From positions 4,793-19,421 of the forward strand of contig PXSC01000094.1 of the NCBI GenBank assembly GCA_003023535.1: DNA of 14,629 bases. The letters run 5' to 3'. The notes under the pieces were generated by a model. That model saw only the letters and a program-made list of their open reading frames with translations. It was not told the DNA's origin and ran no database searches. Both the position numbers and the translations under genes were made by a program. Positions 6,074-12,493 of the stretch are shown here, piece by piece (the stretch's first letter is position 1; each line of letters starts with the position of its first letter). The stretch is from Halobacteriales archaeon QS_9_70_65. GTDB taxonomy: Archaea > Halobacteriota > Halobacteria > Halobacteriales > Haloarculaceae.

Positions 6074-7072
6074 TCAGGCGTCGTACGCCTCCCGGATGGC
6101 GTCTTCGATGCGTGCGTCCTCCGGCACGTAGTAGTCCTCCGTGGCGTACAGCGGGTACGGGACGTCGAAGCCGGTCACCCGTTCGATCGGCGCCTCCTGG
6201 TAGTACAGCGCCTCCTCCTGGATCGTGGCGGTGATCTCGCCGGCGAGGCCGCCGGTCTTCGGCGCCTCGTGGACGACGACCGCCCGGCCGGTTTTCTTGA
6301 ACGACTCGACGACCGTTTCGGCGTCCATCGGCGACAGCGTCCGGAGGTCGACCACCTCGACGTCGACTCCGTCGTCGGCGACCGCCTCGGCGGCCTCGAT
6401 CGACGGGCGGGTCATCGCCCCCCAGGTGAAAAGCGAGAGGTCGGTTCCCTCCCGGCGGACGGCGGCCTCGCCGAGCTCGACCGTGTAGGGGCCGTCGGGC
6501 ACCTCCTCGCGGAACGCCCGGTAGATGAGCTTCGGTTCGAGGAAGATGACGGGGTCGGGGTCGCGGACCGACGCCGCCAGCAGCCCCTTGGCGTCGTACG
6601 GCGTCGACGGGATGGCGACCTTCAGCCCCGCCTCGTGGGTGTAGAACGCCTCCTTGGACTCGGAGTGGTGCTCCGGCGCGCGAATACCGCCGCCGTACGG
6701 CGCCCGGACGACCATCGGCAGGTTGTACCGGCCCCGCGAGCGGGTCCGGAACCGGGCGGCGTGTGAGACGATCTGGTCGAAGCCGGGGTAGGTGAAGCCG
6801 GAGAACTGCAGCTCCGGGACCGGCTTCATGCCGTAGGCGGCCATGCCGACGGCGGTGCCGATGATGCCGGCCTCCGCCAGCGGCGTGTCGATGACCCGGT
6901 CGTCGCCGAACTCCTCGTACAGTCCCTCGGTGGCGCGGAAGACCCCGCCGTTCTTGCCGACGTCCTCCCCGAGGACGACCACGTCGTCGTCGCGCTGCAT
7001 CTCGCCTTTCAGTCCGTCGCGGACGGCCTGTACGAGCGTCAGGTTCTGGGTCTCGGCTTGCTGTGTGCTCAT
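6074..7072 (-). CDS. pdhB: 2-oxoacid dehydrogenase E1 component, beta subunit
   Basis: This 332-residue protein starts at ATG 7072 (MSTQQAETQNLTLVQAVRDG) and is full length for the family. With E1alpha it forms the thiamine-diphosphate-dependent decarboxylase that acylates the E2 lipoyl group. Visible family motifs are VVVLGEDVGKNGGVFRATEG (about 31-50), DTPLAEAGIIGTAVGMA (about 62-78, containing the glutamate that activates TPP), MVVRAPYGGGIRAPEHHSES (about 120-139) and AVVVHEAPKTGGLAGEI near the C-terminus. ATG 7072 is used because it overlaps the E1alpha stop (ATGA, 4 bp), a translational-coupling arrangement, and GGAG lies 8 nt upstream of it. The longer open frame upstream is a shadow of E1alpha. 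Confidence 0.97.
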   Translation of the reverse strand: MSTQQAETQNLTLVQAVRDGLKGEMQRDDDVVVLGEDVGKNGGVFRATEGLYEEFGDDRVIDTPLAEAGIIGTAVGMAAYGMKPVPELQFSGFTYPGFDQIVSHAARFRTRSRGRYNLPMVVRAPYGGGIRAPEHHSESKEAFYTHEAGLKVAIPSTPYDAKGLLAASVRDPDPVIFLEPKLIYRAFREEVPDGPYTVELGEAAVRREGTDLSLFTWGAMTRPSIEAAEAVADDGVDVEVVDLRTLSPMDAETVVESFKKTGRAVVVHEAPKTGGLAGEITATIQEEALYYQEAPIERVTGFDVPYPLYATEDYYVPEDARIEDAIREAYDA

Positions 7073-8190
7073 TCCAGTAGCTCCTCGTCGCCGTGTCGGT
7101 CGCGAAGCCGTTCGAGGTACTTCCGCTGCGTTCGGAGCCGCTCCGGCATGACCTCGTAGACGTACTCGAACATGTCGGTCGGGTCGGGCCGCTCGATGCT
7201 CTCGGCGGTGTCGATGGCGTCGGCGACCTCGTCCTCGACGGACTGGCCGACGGCGTCGACGCGCTCGTCGTCGAGGACCCCCTGCTCGCGGAGGTACGTC
7301 TCCAGCCGCGGGATGGGGTCTTTGGCCTTCCACCGTTCGACCTCCTCCTCGTCGCGGTACACCGAGGGGTCGTCGGCGGTCGTGTGGGCGCCGAAGCGGT
7401 ACTGGACGGCCTCGATCATCGTCGGCCGGGTCGCCCGGCCGGGGCCGTCGTCGGGTCTCCCGCCGCCTCTGGCCTTCTCGAGGGCCTCCCGGGTCACCTG
7501 GTAGACCGCGAGCGGGTCCATCCCGTCGACCTGGACGCCCTCGAAGCCGTAAGCGTGGGCCTTCTGGGCCAGCGTCTCCGCGGCCGACTGCTTCTCCCGC
7601 GGCACCGAGATGGCCCACTGGTTGTTGTTGCAGAAAAACACCGTCGGCGTGTCGAACACGCCGGCGAAGTTGAGCCCCTCATGGAAGTCGCCCTCCGACG
7701 TTGCGCCGTCGCCGAAGTAACAGAGAAACGCCTCGTCGTTACCCTGCAGTTTCGAAGCCCAGGCCGCACCGGTCGCGTGCGGGATCTGGGAGGCGATGGG
7801 TACCGCCACGGGGAAGATACGGAGCCCCTCGAGTTCGTTGCCCCGCTCGTCGCCCATCCAGTAGCGGAGCGTCTCGTCGAGCCCCAGCCCCCGGACGTAG
7901 GCGGCGCCGTGCTCCCGGTAGCTCGGGACCATCCAGTCGTCTTCCGCCAGCGCCGCGGCGCTGCCGACCTGTGCACCCTCCTGGCCCGACAGCGGCGGGT
8001 ACGTCCCCATCCGCCCCTGTCGCTGGAGGCTGACCGCCCGCTCGTCGAAGTGCCGGGCCAGCCGCATCTGCCGGTACATCTCGACCAGGTTGTCGTCGTC
8101 GAGGTCCGGCACCTCGGCCCCGTCGACGACCCGCCCGTCGTCGTCGAGAACCCGCACCCGGTCGCGGGGGTCTCGCTGTAGCGTACTCAT
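7069..8190 (-). CDS. pdhA: 2-oxoacid dehydrogenase E1 component, alpha subunit
   Basis: This 373-residue protein starts at ATG 8190 (MSTLQRDPRDRVRVLDDDGR). The TPP/Mg-binding motif is G160-DGATSEGDFHEGLNFAG...NNN190, an unmodified GDG-X(25-27)-NN pattern. MGTYPPLSGQEGAQVG (about 61-76), DDWMVPSYREHGAAYVRG (about 84-101) and YRFGAHTTADDPSVYRD (about 264-280, the flexible loop near the active site) are also typical. It is first in the E1alpha-E1beta-E2 operon and decarboxylates the 2-oxoacid together with E1beta. The start is supported by GGAGG 5 nt upstream, which implies a transcript with a leader, unlike most genes here. Nothing appears to be missing from this subunit. The substrate is not deducible from sequence. 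Confidence 0.97.
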   Translation of the reverse strand: MSTLQRDPRDRVRVLDDDGRVVDGAEVPDLDDDNLVEMYRQMRLARHFDERAVSLQRQGRMGTYPPLSGQEGAQVGSAAALAEDDWMVPSYREHGAAYVRGLGLDETLRYWMGDERGNELEGLRIFPVAVPIASQIPHATGAAWASKLQGNDEAFLCYFGDGATSEGDFHEGLNFAGVFDTPTVFFCNNNQWAISVPREKQSAAETLAQKAHAYGFEGVQVDGMDPLAVYQVTREALEKARGGGRPDDGPGRATRPTMIEAVQYRFGAHTTADDPSVYRDEEEVERWKAKDPIPRLETYLREQGVLDDERVDAVGQSVEDEVADAIDTAESIERPDPTDMFEYVYEVMPERLRTQRKYLERLRDRHGDEELLE

Positions 8191-8195
8191 AGCTC

Positions 8196-8200
8196 CCTCC
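8196..8200 (-). promoter_or_regulatory. Shine-Dalgarno site of pdhA
   Basis: GGAGG on the minus strand, 5 nt before ATG 8190, matches the CCUCC anti-SD of archaeal 16S rRNA. It stands out because most other starts in the window have TATA-like boxes at leaderless spacing. It supports the chosen start and predicts a 5' leader. Confidence 0.6.
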
Positions 8201-8306
8201 GTCGCATGGACGGGATTTCCGCGGCCGCGAGCGCTCTGCAGGTGGGACCGGAAGGGGCCGAGCGGTCGGCGGAGCCGCGAGAAACCCGCAGAACGGAGTC
8301 CAGGGA

Positions 8307-8315
8307 CTATAACGA
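8307..8315 (-). promoter_or_regulatory. Candidate TATA box for the pdh operon
   Basis: The minus strand reads TCGTTATAG in GC-rich DNA, about 120 bp before pdhA. A transcript starting about 25 bp downstream would have a leader of roughly 90 nt ending in the SD site. A second AT-rich candidate, GATATTATTCATC on the minus strand, lies at 8383-8395 inside the nested inverted repeat. I cannot decide between them. Confidence 0.3.
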
Positions 8316-8347
8316 GCCGGAGCCATCGAGCGCGAGAAGACTTCTAC

Positions 8348-8411
8348 GGCGGTCGCGGTCGACGACGGCAACTGAAGTTCTCGATGAATAATATCGAGGA
8401 CCGCGACCGCC
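8348..8411. repeat. Nested inverted repeat upstream of the pdh operon
   Basis: A perfect 13-bp inverted repeat (GGCGGTCGCGGTC at 8348-8360, its complement at 8399-8411) encloses a second perfect 6-bp inverted repeat (CTCGAT 8380-8385, ATCGAG 8393-8398) around an AT-rich centre GAATAAT. The right arms abut exactly (8398/8399). The element lies 22-85 bp past the stop of the small gene at 8433-8669 and about 160-220 bp before pdhA. It could be an operator or promoter element for the operon, or a 3'-end structure of the small gene. Confidence 0.7.
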
Positions 8412-8432
8412 CGCGGCGACGCGGGCGCTACG

Positions 8433-8669
8433 TCACGTCATCCGTTCGAGGTCGACGGCGGTACCGATGAGGTACCGCCCTGGTGCATCCCGATCGTAGA
8501 GCATCGTCCCCTGCCCCGTTCGGCAGGTACCGACGCTTCCCCCCGAAATCCCCGGGTCGCGCGGCGTGTCGACCCACGCCTCCGGAAGCCGGGCGGCGTT
8601 TCCGTTCTCCCCCGTCTCGAATCTGTCGTCCGATTCCATTCGTCTTTCCCCCGCATCGCGATGTGGCAT
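8433..8669 (-). CDS. Small haloarchaeal hypothetical protein (DUF7331-like?)
   Basis: This 78-residue ORF starts at ATG 8669 (MPHRDAGERRMESDDRFETG) and ends LYDRDAPGRYLIGTAVDLER plus MT. The ending resembles a family of very small haloarchaeal proteins with (V/L)(I/L)YDR(E/D)...A(V/W) near the C-terminus, which I recall as DUF7331; this is tentative. The middle (about residues 24-55: Gly/Pro/Arg-rich, one Cys) does not resemble that family and may be an insertion. Start choice is uncertain: the AT-rich promoter-like element at 8675-8683 is too close to 8669 but well placed for the in-frame ATG at 8639 (MESDDRFETGENG, 68 residues, leader about 14 nt). Function is unknown; it is the gene between lipA and the pdh operon. 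Confidence 0.55.
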   Translation of the reverse strand: MPHRDAGERRMESDDRFETGENGNAARLPEAWVDTPRDPGISGGSVGTCRTGQGTMLYDRDAPGRYLIGTAVDLERMT

Positions 8670-8673
8670 GGGG

Positions 8674-8684
8674 TATTAAAATTC
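8674..8684 (-). promoter_or_regulatory. TATA-like element of the small gene at 8433-8669
   Basis: The minus strand reads GAATTTTAATA, the most AT-rich run between lipA and pdhA. It lies 5-15 bp before ATG 8669 and 35-45 bp before ATG 8639, so it favours the shorter protein. Confidence 0.5.
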
Positions 8685-9009
8685 GTTGTGACAAAGGTTT
8701 CCAAACGTCTTCCCCCGGCCCGGCGCTCGGGGCTGCTCCGATAGATCACGGCGGTCGTCCGGCGGCCGGGTCGACGAGGGTTCTCCCCGCTCGCGGCCCC
8801 CATGTCGTCACTCCCGTCGGTCGCCCCGCTGCGTGGCCGGTCCGAGCCGACTCGCGGGTCGCTTCGCTCGCGGCTCCCTGCGGTCGGCCTCCCGCTTACC
8901 GTTCGCTCGATCCGAGGCAGCCTCACGCCTCGTTCCGTCCGCAGCTCCCTGCGGTCGCCGGCAGAGCGACGCTCTGTCGAGCCCTCGCTCGCGTCACTCG
9001 CGAGGACGC

Positions 9010-9028
9010 CGTGGAGCATAGCTCCACG
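9010..9028. repeat. Perfect 8-bp stem hairpin
   Basis: CGTGGAGC-ATA-GCTCCACG is a perfect stem-loop with a 3-nt loop, among the strongest of the hairpins in the non-coding stretch downstream of lipA. Confidence 0.75.
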
Positions 9029-9200
9029 AGCCCTCCTTCGCAGGCTCAGGAGGACGCCGCTCACCCATGGAGGCCTCCCTCCGGTCGGCCTCCGGCTCCC
9101 CGTTCGGTATCTCCGTGGCCTCACAGGCTCGGCCACGCTACGTCTCGCTCCGCTCGGCTGCCTCGCGCACGGGTCGCTTTGCTTTCCGTTCGGCTATTCA

Positions 9201-9220
9201 GCGGCGGCTTGCGCCGCCGC
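9201..9220. repeat. Hairpin with TTGC loop just beyond lipA
   Basis: An 8-bp stem (GCGGCGGC / GCCGCCGC) closes a TTGC loop. The central 16 bases, GGCGGCTTGCGCCGCC, recur exactly at 9262-9277 inside the 3' end of lipA. Confidence 0.8.
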
Positions 9221-9252
9221 TCTGCTCGCGGGTCACTTCGTTCCCCGCTCGC

Positions 9253-10188
9253 TCAGTCCGAGGCGGCTTGCGCCGCCTCGCGTGCCTCCTCGACGCTCTT
9301 GCCGTCCCGCAGCAGCGCCTCGACGAAGAATTCGCCGGCCTTGAACGACGACCGAACCATCGGTCCCGAGGCGCAGTAGAGGAAGCCGAACTCCTCCTCG
9401 GCGACCGTCTTCCAGACGTCGAACTTGTCGGGATGGACGTAGTCGAACACCTCCAGATGCGACCGCGAGGGCTGGAGGTACTGCCCGAAGGTGACGATGT
9501 CGACGCCGACCTCCCGGAGGTCCCCGAGCGTCCGGTAGACCTCGTGGTCGTACTCGCCGACGCCGAGCATGAGGCTCGTCTTGGTGTAGACGTCCGACTC
9601 CCGGGTGGCCTGTTCGAGGACGGCGAGTGACTGCCCGTAGTTGGCCCGGCGGTCCCGGACGGGCCACTGCAGGCGGTCGACCGTCTCGACGTTGTGGGCG
9701 ACGACGTCCGGTCGGGCGTCGATTATCTTCCGGACGTCGTCGGGGTCGCCGCCGAAGTCCGGAATCAGCGTCTCGACGAGAATCGAAGGGTCCCGCCGTT
9801 TTATCTCGCGGATGGTCTCGGCGAAGTGGCCGGCGCCGCCGTCGGCGAGGTCGTCGCGGTCGACCGACGTCAGGACGACGTACTCCAGGCCGATCTCGGC
9901 GACGGCCTCGGCGACGTCGACCGGTTCGTCGGGGTCCAGCGGCTCCATCCCTCCGGTCGCGACGTCGCAGAAGTTACAGCCGCGCGAACAGCGGTCCCCC
10001 ATCAGCATGAACGTCGCGGTGCCGGGTCCGTTGCGCCCGCTCCAGCAGTCGCCGAGGTTGGGGCAGTTGGCCTCCTCGCAGACGGTGTGGAGGTTCCGGT
10101 CCCGCAGAGTTTCCTTTATCTCGGCGAACCGCTCGCCGCTGGGCGGCCGCGACTTCAGCCACTCCGGCTTGCGGCGCCGACTGCTCAT
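9253..10188 (-). CDS. lipA: Lipoyl synthase (radical SAM)
   Basis: This 311-residue protein starts MSSRRRKPEWLKSRPPSGER. LipA inserts two sulfur atoms into protein-bound octanoyl groups to make lipoyl groups. The auxiliary cluster motif C37-X4-C42-X5-C48 (CEEANCPNLGDC) and the radical SAM motif C67-X3-C71-X2-C74 (CSRGCNFC) are intact, and the C-terminal serine ligand region GPMVRSSFKAGEFF is present. The product is needed on K43 of the E2 encoded about 4 kb downstream on the same strand, consistent with a linked set. ATG 10188 is supported by a TATA-like TTTTAT 23-28 bp upstream, indicating a leaderless mRNA. The last codons overlap a perfect hairpin. No octanoyl-transferase (LipB) or lipoate ligase gene is in the window. 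Confidence 0.98.
   Translation of the reverse strand: MSSRRRKPEWLKSRPPSGERFAEIKETLRDRNLHTVCEEANCPNLGDCWSGRNGPGTATFMLMGDRCSRGCNFCDVATGGMEPLDPDEPVDVAEAVAEIGLEYVVLTSVDRDDLADGGAGHFAETIREIKRRDPSILVETLIPDFGGDPDDVRKIIDARPDVVAHNVETVDRLQWPVRDRRANYGQSLAVLEQATRESDVYTKTSLMLGVGEYDHEVYRTLGDLREVGVDIVTFGQYLQPSRSHLEVFDYVHPDKFDVWKTVAEEEFGFLYCASGPMVRSSFKAGEFFVEALLRDGKSVEEAREAAQAASD
9259..9280. repeat. Hairpin with TTGC loop embedded in the 3' end of lipA
   Basis: A perfect 9-bp stem (9259-9267 with 9272-9280) closes a TTGC loop. It encodes part of the LipA C-terminus (REAAQAAS) and shares its core 16-mer with the hairpin at 9201-9220, 59 bp away. Confidence 0.8.
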
Positions 10189-10208
10189 ACGGTACGGTTC
10201 GGGTCCGG

Positions 10209-10218
10209 AGATAAAAGC
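10209..10218 (-). promoter_or_regulatory. TATA-like promoter element of lipA
   Basis: The minus strand reads GCTTTTATCT, with TTTTAT centred about 26 bp before ATG 10188. This is the classic haloarchaeal box A spacing for a leaderless transcript. Confidence 0.65.
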
Positions 10219-10292
10219 GTGCGGTTGTTCTCATCGAAACGTACGTCCGGGGGTTTTTTGCGCCCGACATCGGTCTACATCTGACACGCACG

Positions 10293-11738
10293 ATGCGCCC
10301 GACGGGGATGCTGGACGTCTCGACGGAGGACATCACCGACGGACCGATAGCCGCAACTCTCCTCGCGCTGTCACTGCCGCTGGTCGTTCAGAACCTCGTC
10401 CAGGTCCTGAACAAGCTCGTCGACACGTTCTGGCTGGGCCGGCTCGGCGAGTCCGAGGTCGCCGCCGTCGGGCTGAACTTCCCGCTCGTGGCGAGCCTCT
10501 TCGGGGTGGTGATGACCGCCACCGTCGGCACCCAGATTCTCGTCGCACAGCGGGTCGGCAACGGCGACGAACGCGGCGCCAGACGGCTGATCGTGAACGG
10601 GGTCGCCCTCGCCGGCGTGCTCGCCGTCGCCGTCGTCGGGATCGTCGCCGTCGCCGGCCCGCGGCTCGTCGCCGTGCTCGCCTCCGACTCGACCGTCGCG
10701 CCGCTCGCCGCCTCGTATCTCCTCGTATGGGTCGCCTTCTTTCCGTTCAGCGCCGCCAGCAACACCCTCGAACGGGGGTTCATCGGCTGGGGCGACACGG
10801 CCGCCGCCCTCCGGATCAACCTGGCGGCCATCGGGACGAACGTCCTCCTCGACCCGTTTCTCATCCTCGGGATCGGGCCCGTCCCACGGCTGGGCGTCGA
10901 AGGGGCCGCCCTCGCGACCGGTCTCGGCTACGTCGCCGGCATCGTCGTCGCGATGGTCCTCGTGGTGGGCGTCAGGGAGTCGCTGTCGCTGTCGGTCGCC
11001 GACGTCGCGTTCTCGGCCGATGACCTCCGGGAACTCGTCGCGGTCGGGACCCCGATATCCGGCAAACGGCTCGTCGGCCAGTCCGCCCGCATCGCCATCG
11101 TCGGCATCGTCGCCGTCGTCGGGGGGGCCGCCGGCCTGGCGGCATACACCGTCGGGGCCCGCATCGCGACGATCGCGTTCGTCCCCGCGACGGGGTTCGG
11201 CAGCGCCGCACAGAGCATGGTCGGCCAGAACCTCGGCACCGGCCGCCGGAACCGCGCCCACGGCACCATCCGCAGCGGCGCCCTCATCGCCGGGGGCACC
11301 ATCGGCGCCGTCGGCGTCGTTCAGTGGCTCGTCCCGGGGCTCGTGGCGACGCTGTTCGTCCCCGGGTTCGCGGGCGAGGGGCTCGACCTGACCGTCGACT
11401 ACCTCCGGATACTCGCCTACAGTTACTGGGCCATGGGCGTCTCGGCGGTGCTGCTGGCGGCGTTCAACGGCGCCTCCCGGACCCGCGTCAGCCTCCTCGT
11501 CGACCTGCTGAAGTACTGGGGGATGCGCATCCCGCTTGCGGCCGCCGCCATGCCCGCCGCCGCGACGGCCGTCTACGGTATCGCCGTCGGCGGCCTCGAT
11601 CTCGGCGTTCACGCGATCTTCTGGGCGGTCACCGGATCGAACATCGTCACCGCCGTCGGCGTCGGGGCCTTCTACCTGCTGCGCTACGAGCGGATGTTCT
11701 CGGACGCGGCCGAGGAAGCCGCGGCGACGGCCGACTGA
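10293..11738 (+). CDS. MATE-family multidrug/cation efflux transporter
   Basis: This 481-residue integral membrane protein starts MRPTGMLDVSTEDITDGPIA and has about 12 hydrophobic segments in two similar halves. NLVQVLNKLVDTFWLGRLGE followed by VAAVGLNFPLVASLFGVVMT is the MATE N-terminal signature; GFGSAAQSMVGQNLGTGRRN in the second half is the matching C-terminal one. MATE proteins export organic cations or drugs in exchange for Na+ or H+; the coupling ion and substrate cannot be told from sequence. The start could also be the ATG at 10308 (MLDVSTEDI). It is divergent from lipA (104-bp gap) and convergent with tatC, whose stop lies 4 bp past this one. The A/V/G-rich helices are normal for a halophile. 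Confidence 0.95.
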   Translation: MRPTGMLDVSTEDITDGPIAATLLALSLPLVVQNLVQVLNKLVDTFWLGRLGESEVAAVGLNFPLVASLFGVVMTATVGTQILVAQRVGNGDERGARRLIVNGVALAGVLAVAVVGIVAVAGPRLVAVLASDSTVAPLAASYLLVWVAFFPFSAASNTLERGFIGWGDTAAALRINLAAIGTNVLLDPFLILGIGPVPRLGVEGAALATGLGYVAGIVVAMVLVVGVRESLSLSVADVAFSADDLRELVAVGTPISGKRLVGQSARIAIVGIVAVVGGAAGLAAYTVGARIATIAFVPATGFGSAAQSMVGQNLGTGRRNRAHGTIRSGALIAGGTIGAVGVVQWLVPGLVATLFVPGFAGEGLDLTVDYLRILAYSYWAMGVSAVLLAAFNGASRTRVSLLVDLLKYWGMRIPLAAAAMPAAATAVYGIAVGGLDLGVHAIFWAVTGSNIVTAVGVGAFYLLRYERMFSDAAEEAAATAD

Positions 11739-11742
11739 CCGG

Positions 11743-12414
11743 CTACCGGCCGGTCCACCGCAGCAACAGCAGCGTCGACTCGAACAGCCCGATCATCGTC
11801 GCCGCGACCATGATGGGCGCCATCCCCGTCGGGTCGGGGCTGAACAGGAAGGCGATACCGAGGAACGCCCCCCAGAAGTACAGCCGCTTGTCGACCATCC
11901 ACCGCCGCGTCGTCAGCCCCATCATGATCGCGAGCATGACGAACAGCGGAATCTGGAAGACGGCCGCGAACAGCCCCATCATCAGGACGATGAGGTCGAA
12001 GGTGTCCGTTAGCGCGAAGGCGATGGTCGCGGCGTCCTGCGAGTAGGTGAGGAAGTAGGTGAAGATGGCCGGCAGGATGAGGAAGTACGCGAACAGCACC
12101 CCGACCGTCGCCAGCACGAGACTCGTCGGCACCGACGCCAGGTAGTAGCGGCGCTCGTGTTCGTAGAGGCCGGGCCGCATGAAGAGGTACGTCTGGTAGA
12201 CGAACACCGGTAACGCGATGATGAACCCGCCGAGGGTGGCGACCTTCAGCCGCGCGAGGATGAGCGCCAGCGGGTGATACACCCGCGGCCGGGCGACGTC
12301 GCCGCCCGGCAGCGCCGAGTACCACAGGAAGTTGATGATGCTCTCGCCGAAGGGAAAGACGACGCCGGAGACGGCCGCCATCACGACGATGACGTAGCCG
12401 AGCCGGCGGACCAT
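11743..12414 (-). CDS. tatCo: Twin-arginine translocase TatC (TatCo-like), N-terminus disrupted
   Basis: The 223-residue frame from ATG 12414 (MVRRLGYVIVVMAAVSGVVF) carries a nearly complete six-helix TatC: YHPLALILARLKVATLGGFI, YLFMRPGLYEHERRYYLAS, FTYFLTYSQ, LMMGLFAAVFQIPLFVMLA and FLFSPDPTGMAP. TatC binds twin-arginine signal peptides and, with TatA, exports folded proteins, the main secretion route in haloarchaea. The promoter-supported start is ATG 12458 (MAGAVEGEEGFA...), 28 bp after a TATA-like CTTACAA, but that frame does not join this one: the shift falls near 12420, before EEMVRRLG. The conserved cytosolic segment normally preceding TM1 (like LADHIEEM, equivalent to HLxELR) is incomplete. 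Either bases were lost (3n+1) or the sequence is wrong; translation from ATG 12414 would yield a TatC lacking the N-terminal motif. Divergent from tatCt. Confidence 0.85.
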   Translation of the reverse strand: MVRRLGYVIVVMAAVSGVVFPFGESIINFLWYSALPGGDVARPRVYHPLALILARLKVATLGGFIIALPVFVYQTYLFMRPGLYEHERRYYLASVPTSLVLATVGVLFAYFLILPAIFTYFLTYSQDAATIAFALTDTFDLIVLMMGLFAAVFQIPLFVMLAIMMGLTTRRWMVDKRLYFWGAFLGIAFLFSPDPTGMAPIMVAATMIGLFESTLLLLRWTGR

Positions 12415-12482
12415 CTCCTCGCGGCGAACCCCTCCTCGCCCTCGACGGCACCCGCCATGTCGGACGCCTCGGCGTCGGTCGT

Positions 12483-12490
12483 TTGTAAGC
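12483..12490 (-). promoter_or_regulatory. TATA-like promoter of tatC
   Basis: The minus strand reads GCTTACAA, centred about 28 bp before ATG 12458. It implies that the intended start of tatC is 12458, not the ATG at 12414 that opens the long frame. Confidence 0.5.
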
Positions 12491-12493
12491 CTT

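Larger units (their letters stand above)
8670..9252. other. 583-bp non-coding stretch packed with short GC hairpins
   Basis: No plausible gene lies here: open frames on both strands are rich in Ser/Arg/Pro/Ala, lack the acidic bias of the neighbours and show no recognisable motif. From about 8839 the DNA is a chain of short inverted repeats with 3-10 nt loops: 8913-8932 (stem 6), 8939-8954 (stem 6, loop CTCC), 8962-8976 (stem 6, loop GAC), 8988-9004 (stem 6), 9010-9028 (stem 8, loop ATA), 9028-9047 (stem 5), the palindrome 9069-9078, 9115-9136 (stem 6) and 9201-9220 (stem 8, loop TTGC). Some words recur: GCTCCCTGCGGTCG at 8873-8886 and 8944-8957, and CTCGCGGGTC at 8851-8860 and 9225-9234. On the minus strand this is downstream of lipA and upstream of the small gene, so it may be transcribed as a long 3' untranslated region. 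Its origin is unknown. Confidence 0.8.

Noticed and set aside
4571..6766. 731-codon open frame on the plus strand opposite the E2 and E1beta genes
   Set aside because: It is an antisense shadow caused by the strong GC bias at third codon positions; it has no coherent domain and runs across two clear genes on the other strand.
7093..8181. 362-codon plus-strand frame opposite pdhA
   Set aside because: Antisense shadow of the E1alpha gene, with no independent motif.
8839..9280. CRISPR array or transposon ends in the hairpin region
   Set aside because: There is no constant repeat with regular spacers, no long terminal inverted repeat pair, no target-site duplication I could find, and no transposase or cas gene nearby.
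8483..9379. Open frames of 180-300 codons over the hairpin region
   Set aside because: The proteins are Ser/Arg/Pro/Ala-rich and basic, unlike halophilic proteins, and simply reflect the absence of stop codons in GC-rich repeats; one also runs into lipA antisense.
10254..10259. T-run between lipA and the MATE gene as a terminator
   Set aside because: Both flanking genes start next to it and are transcribed away from it, so no transcript should end here; it may instead contribute to the MATE promoter.
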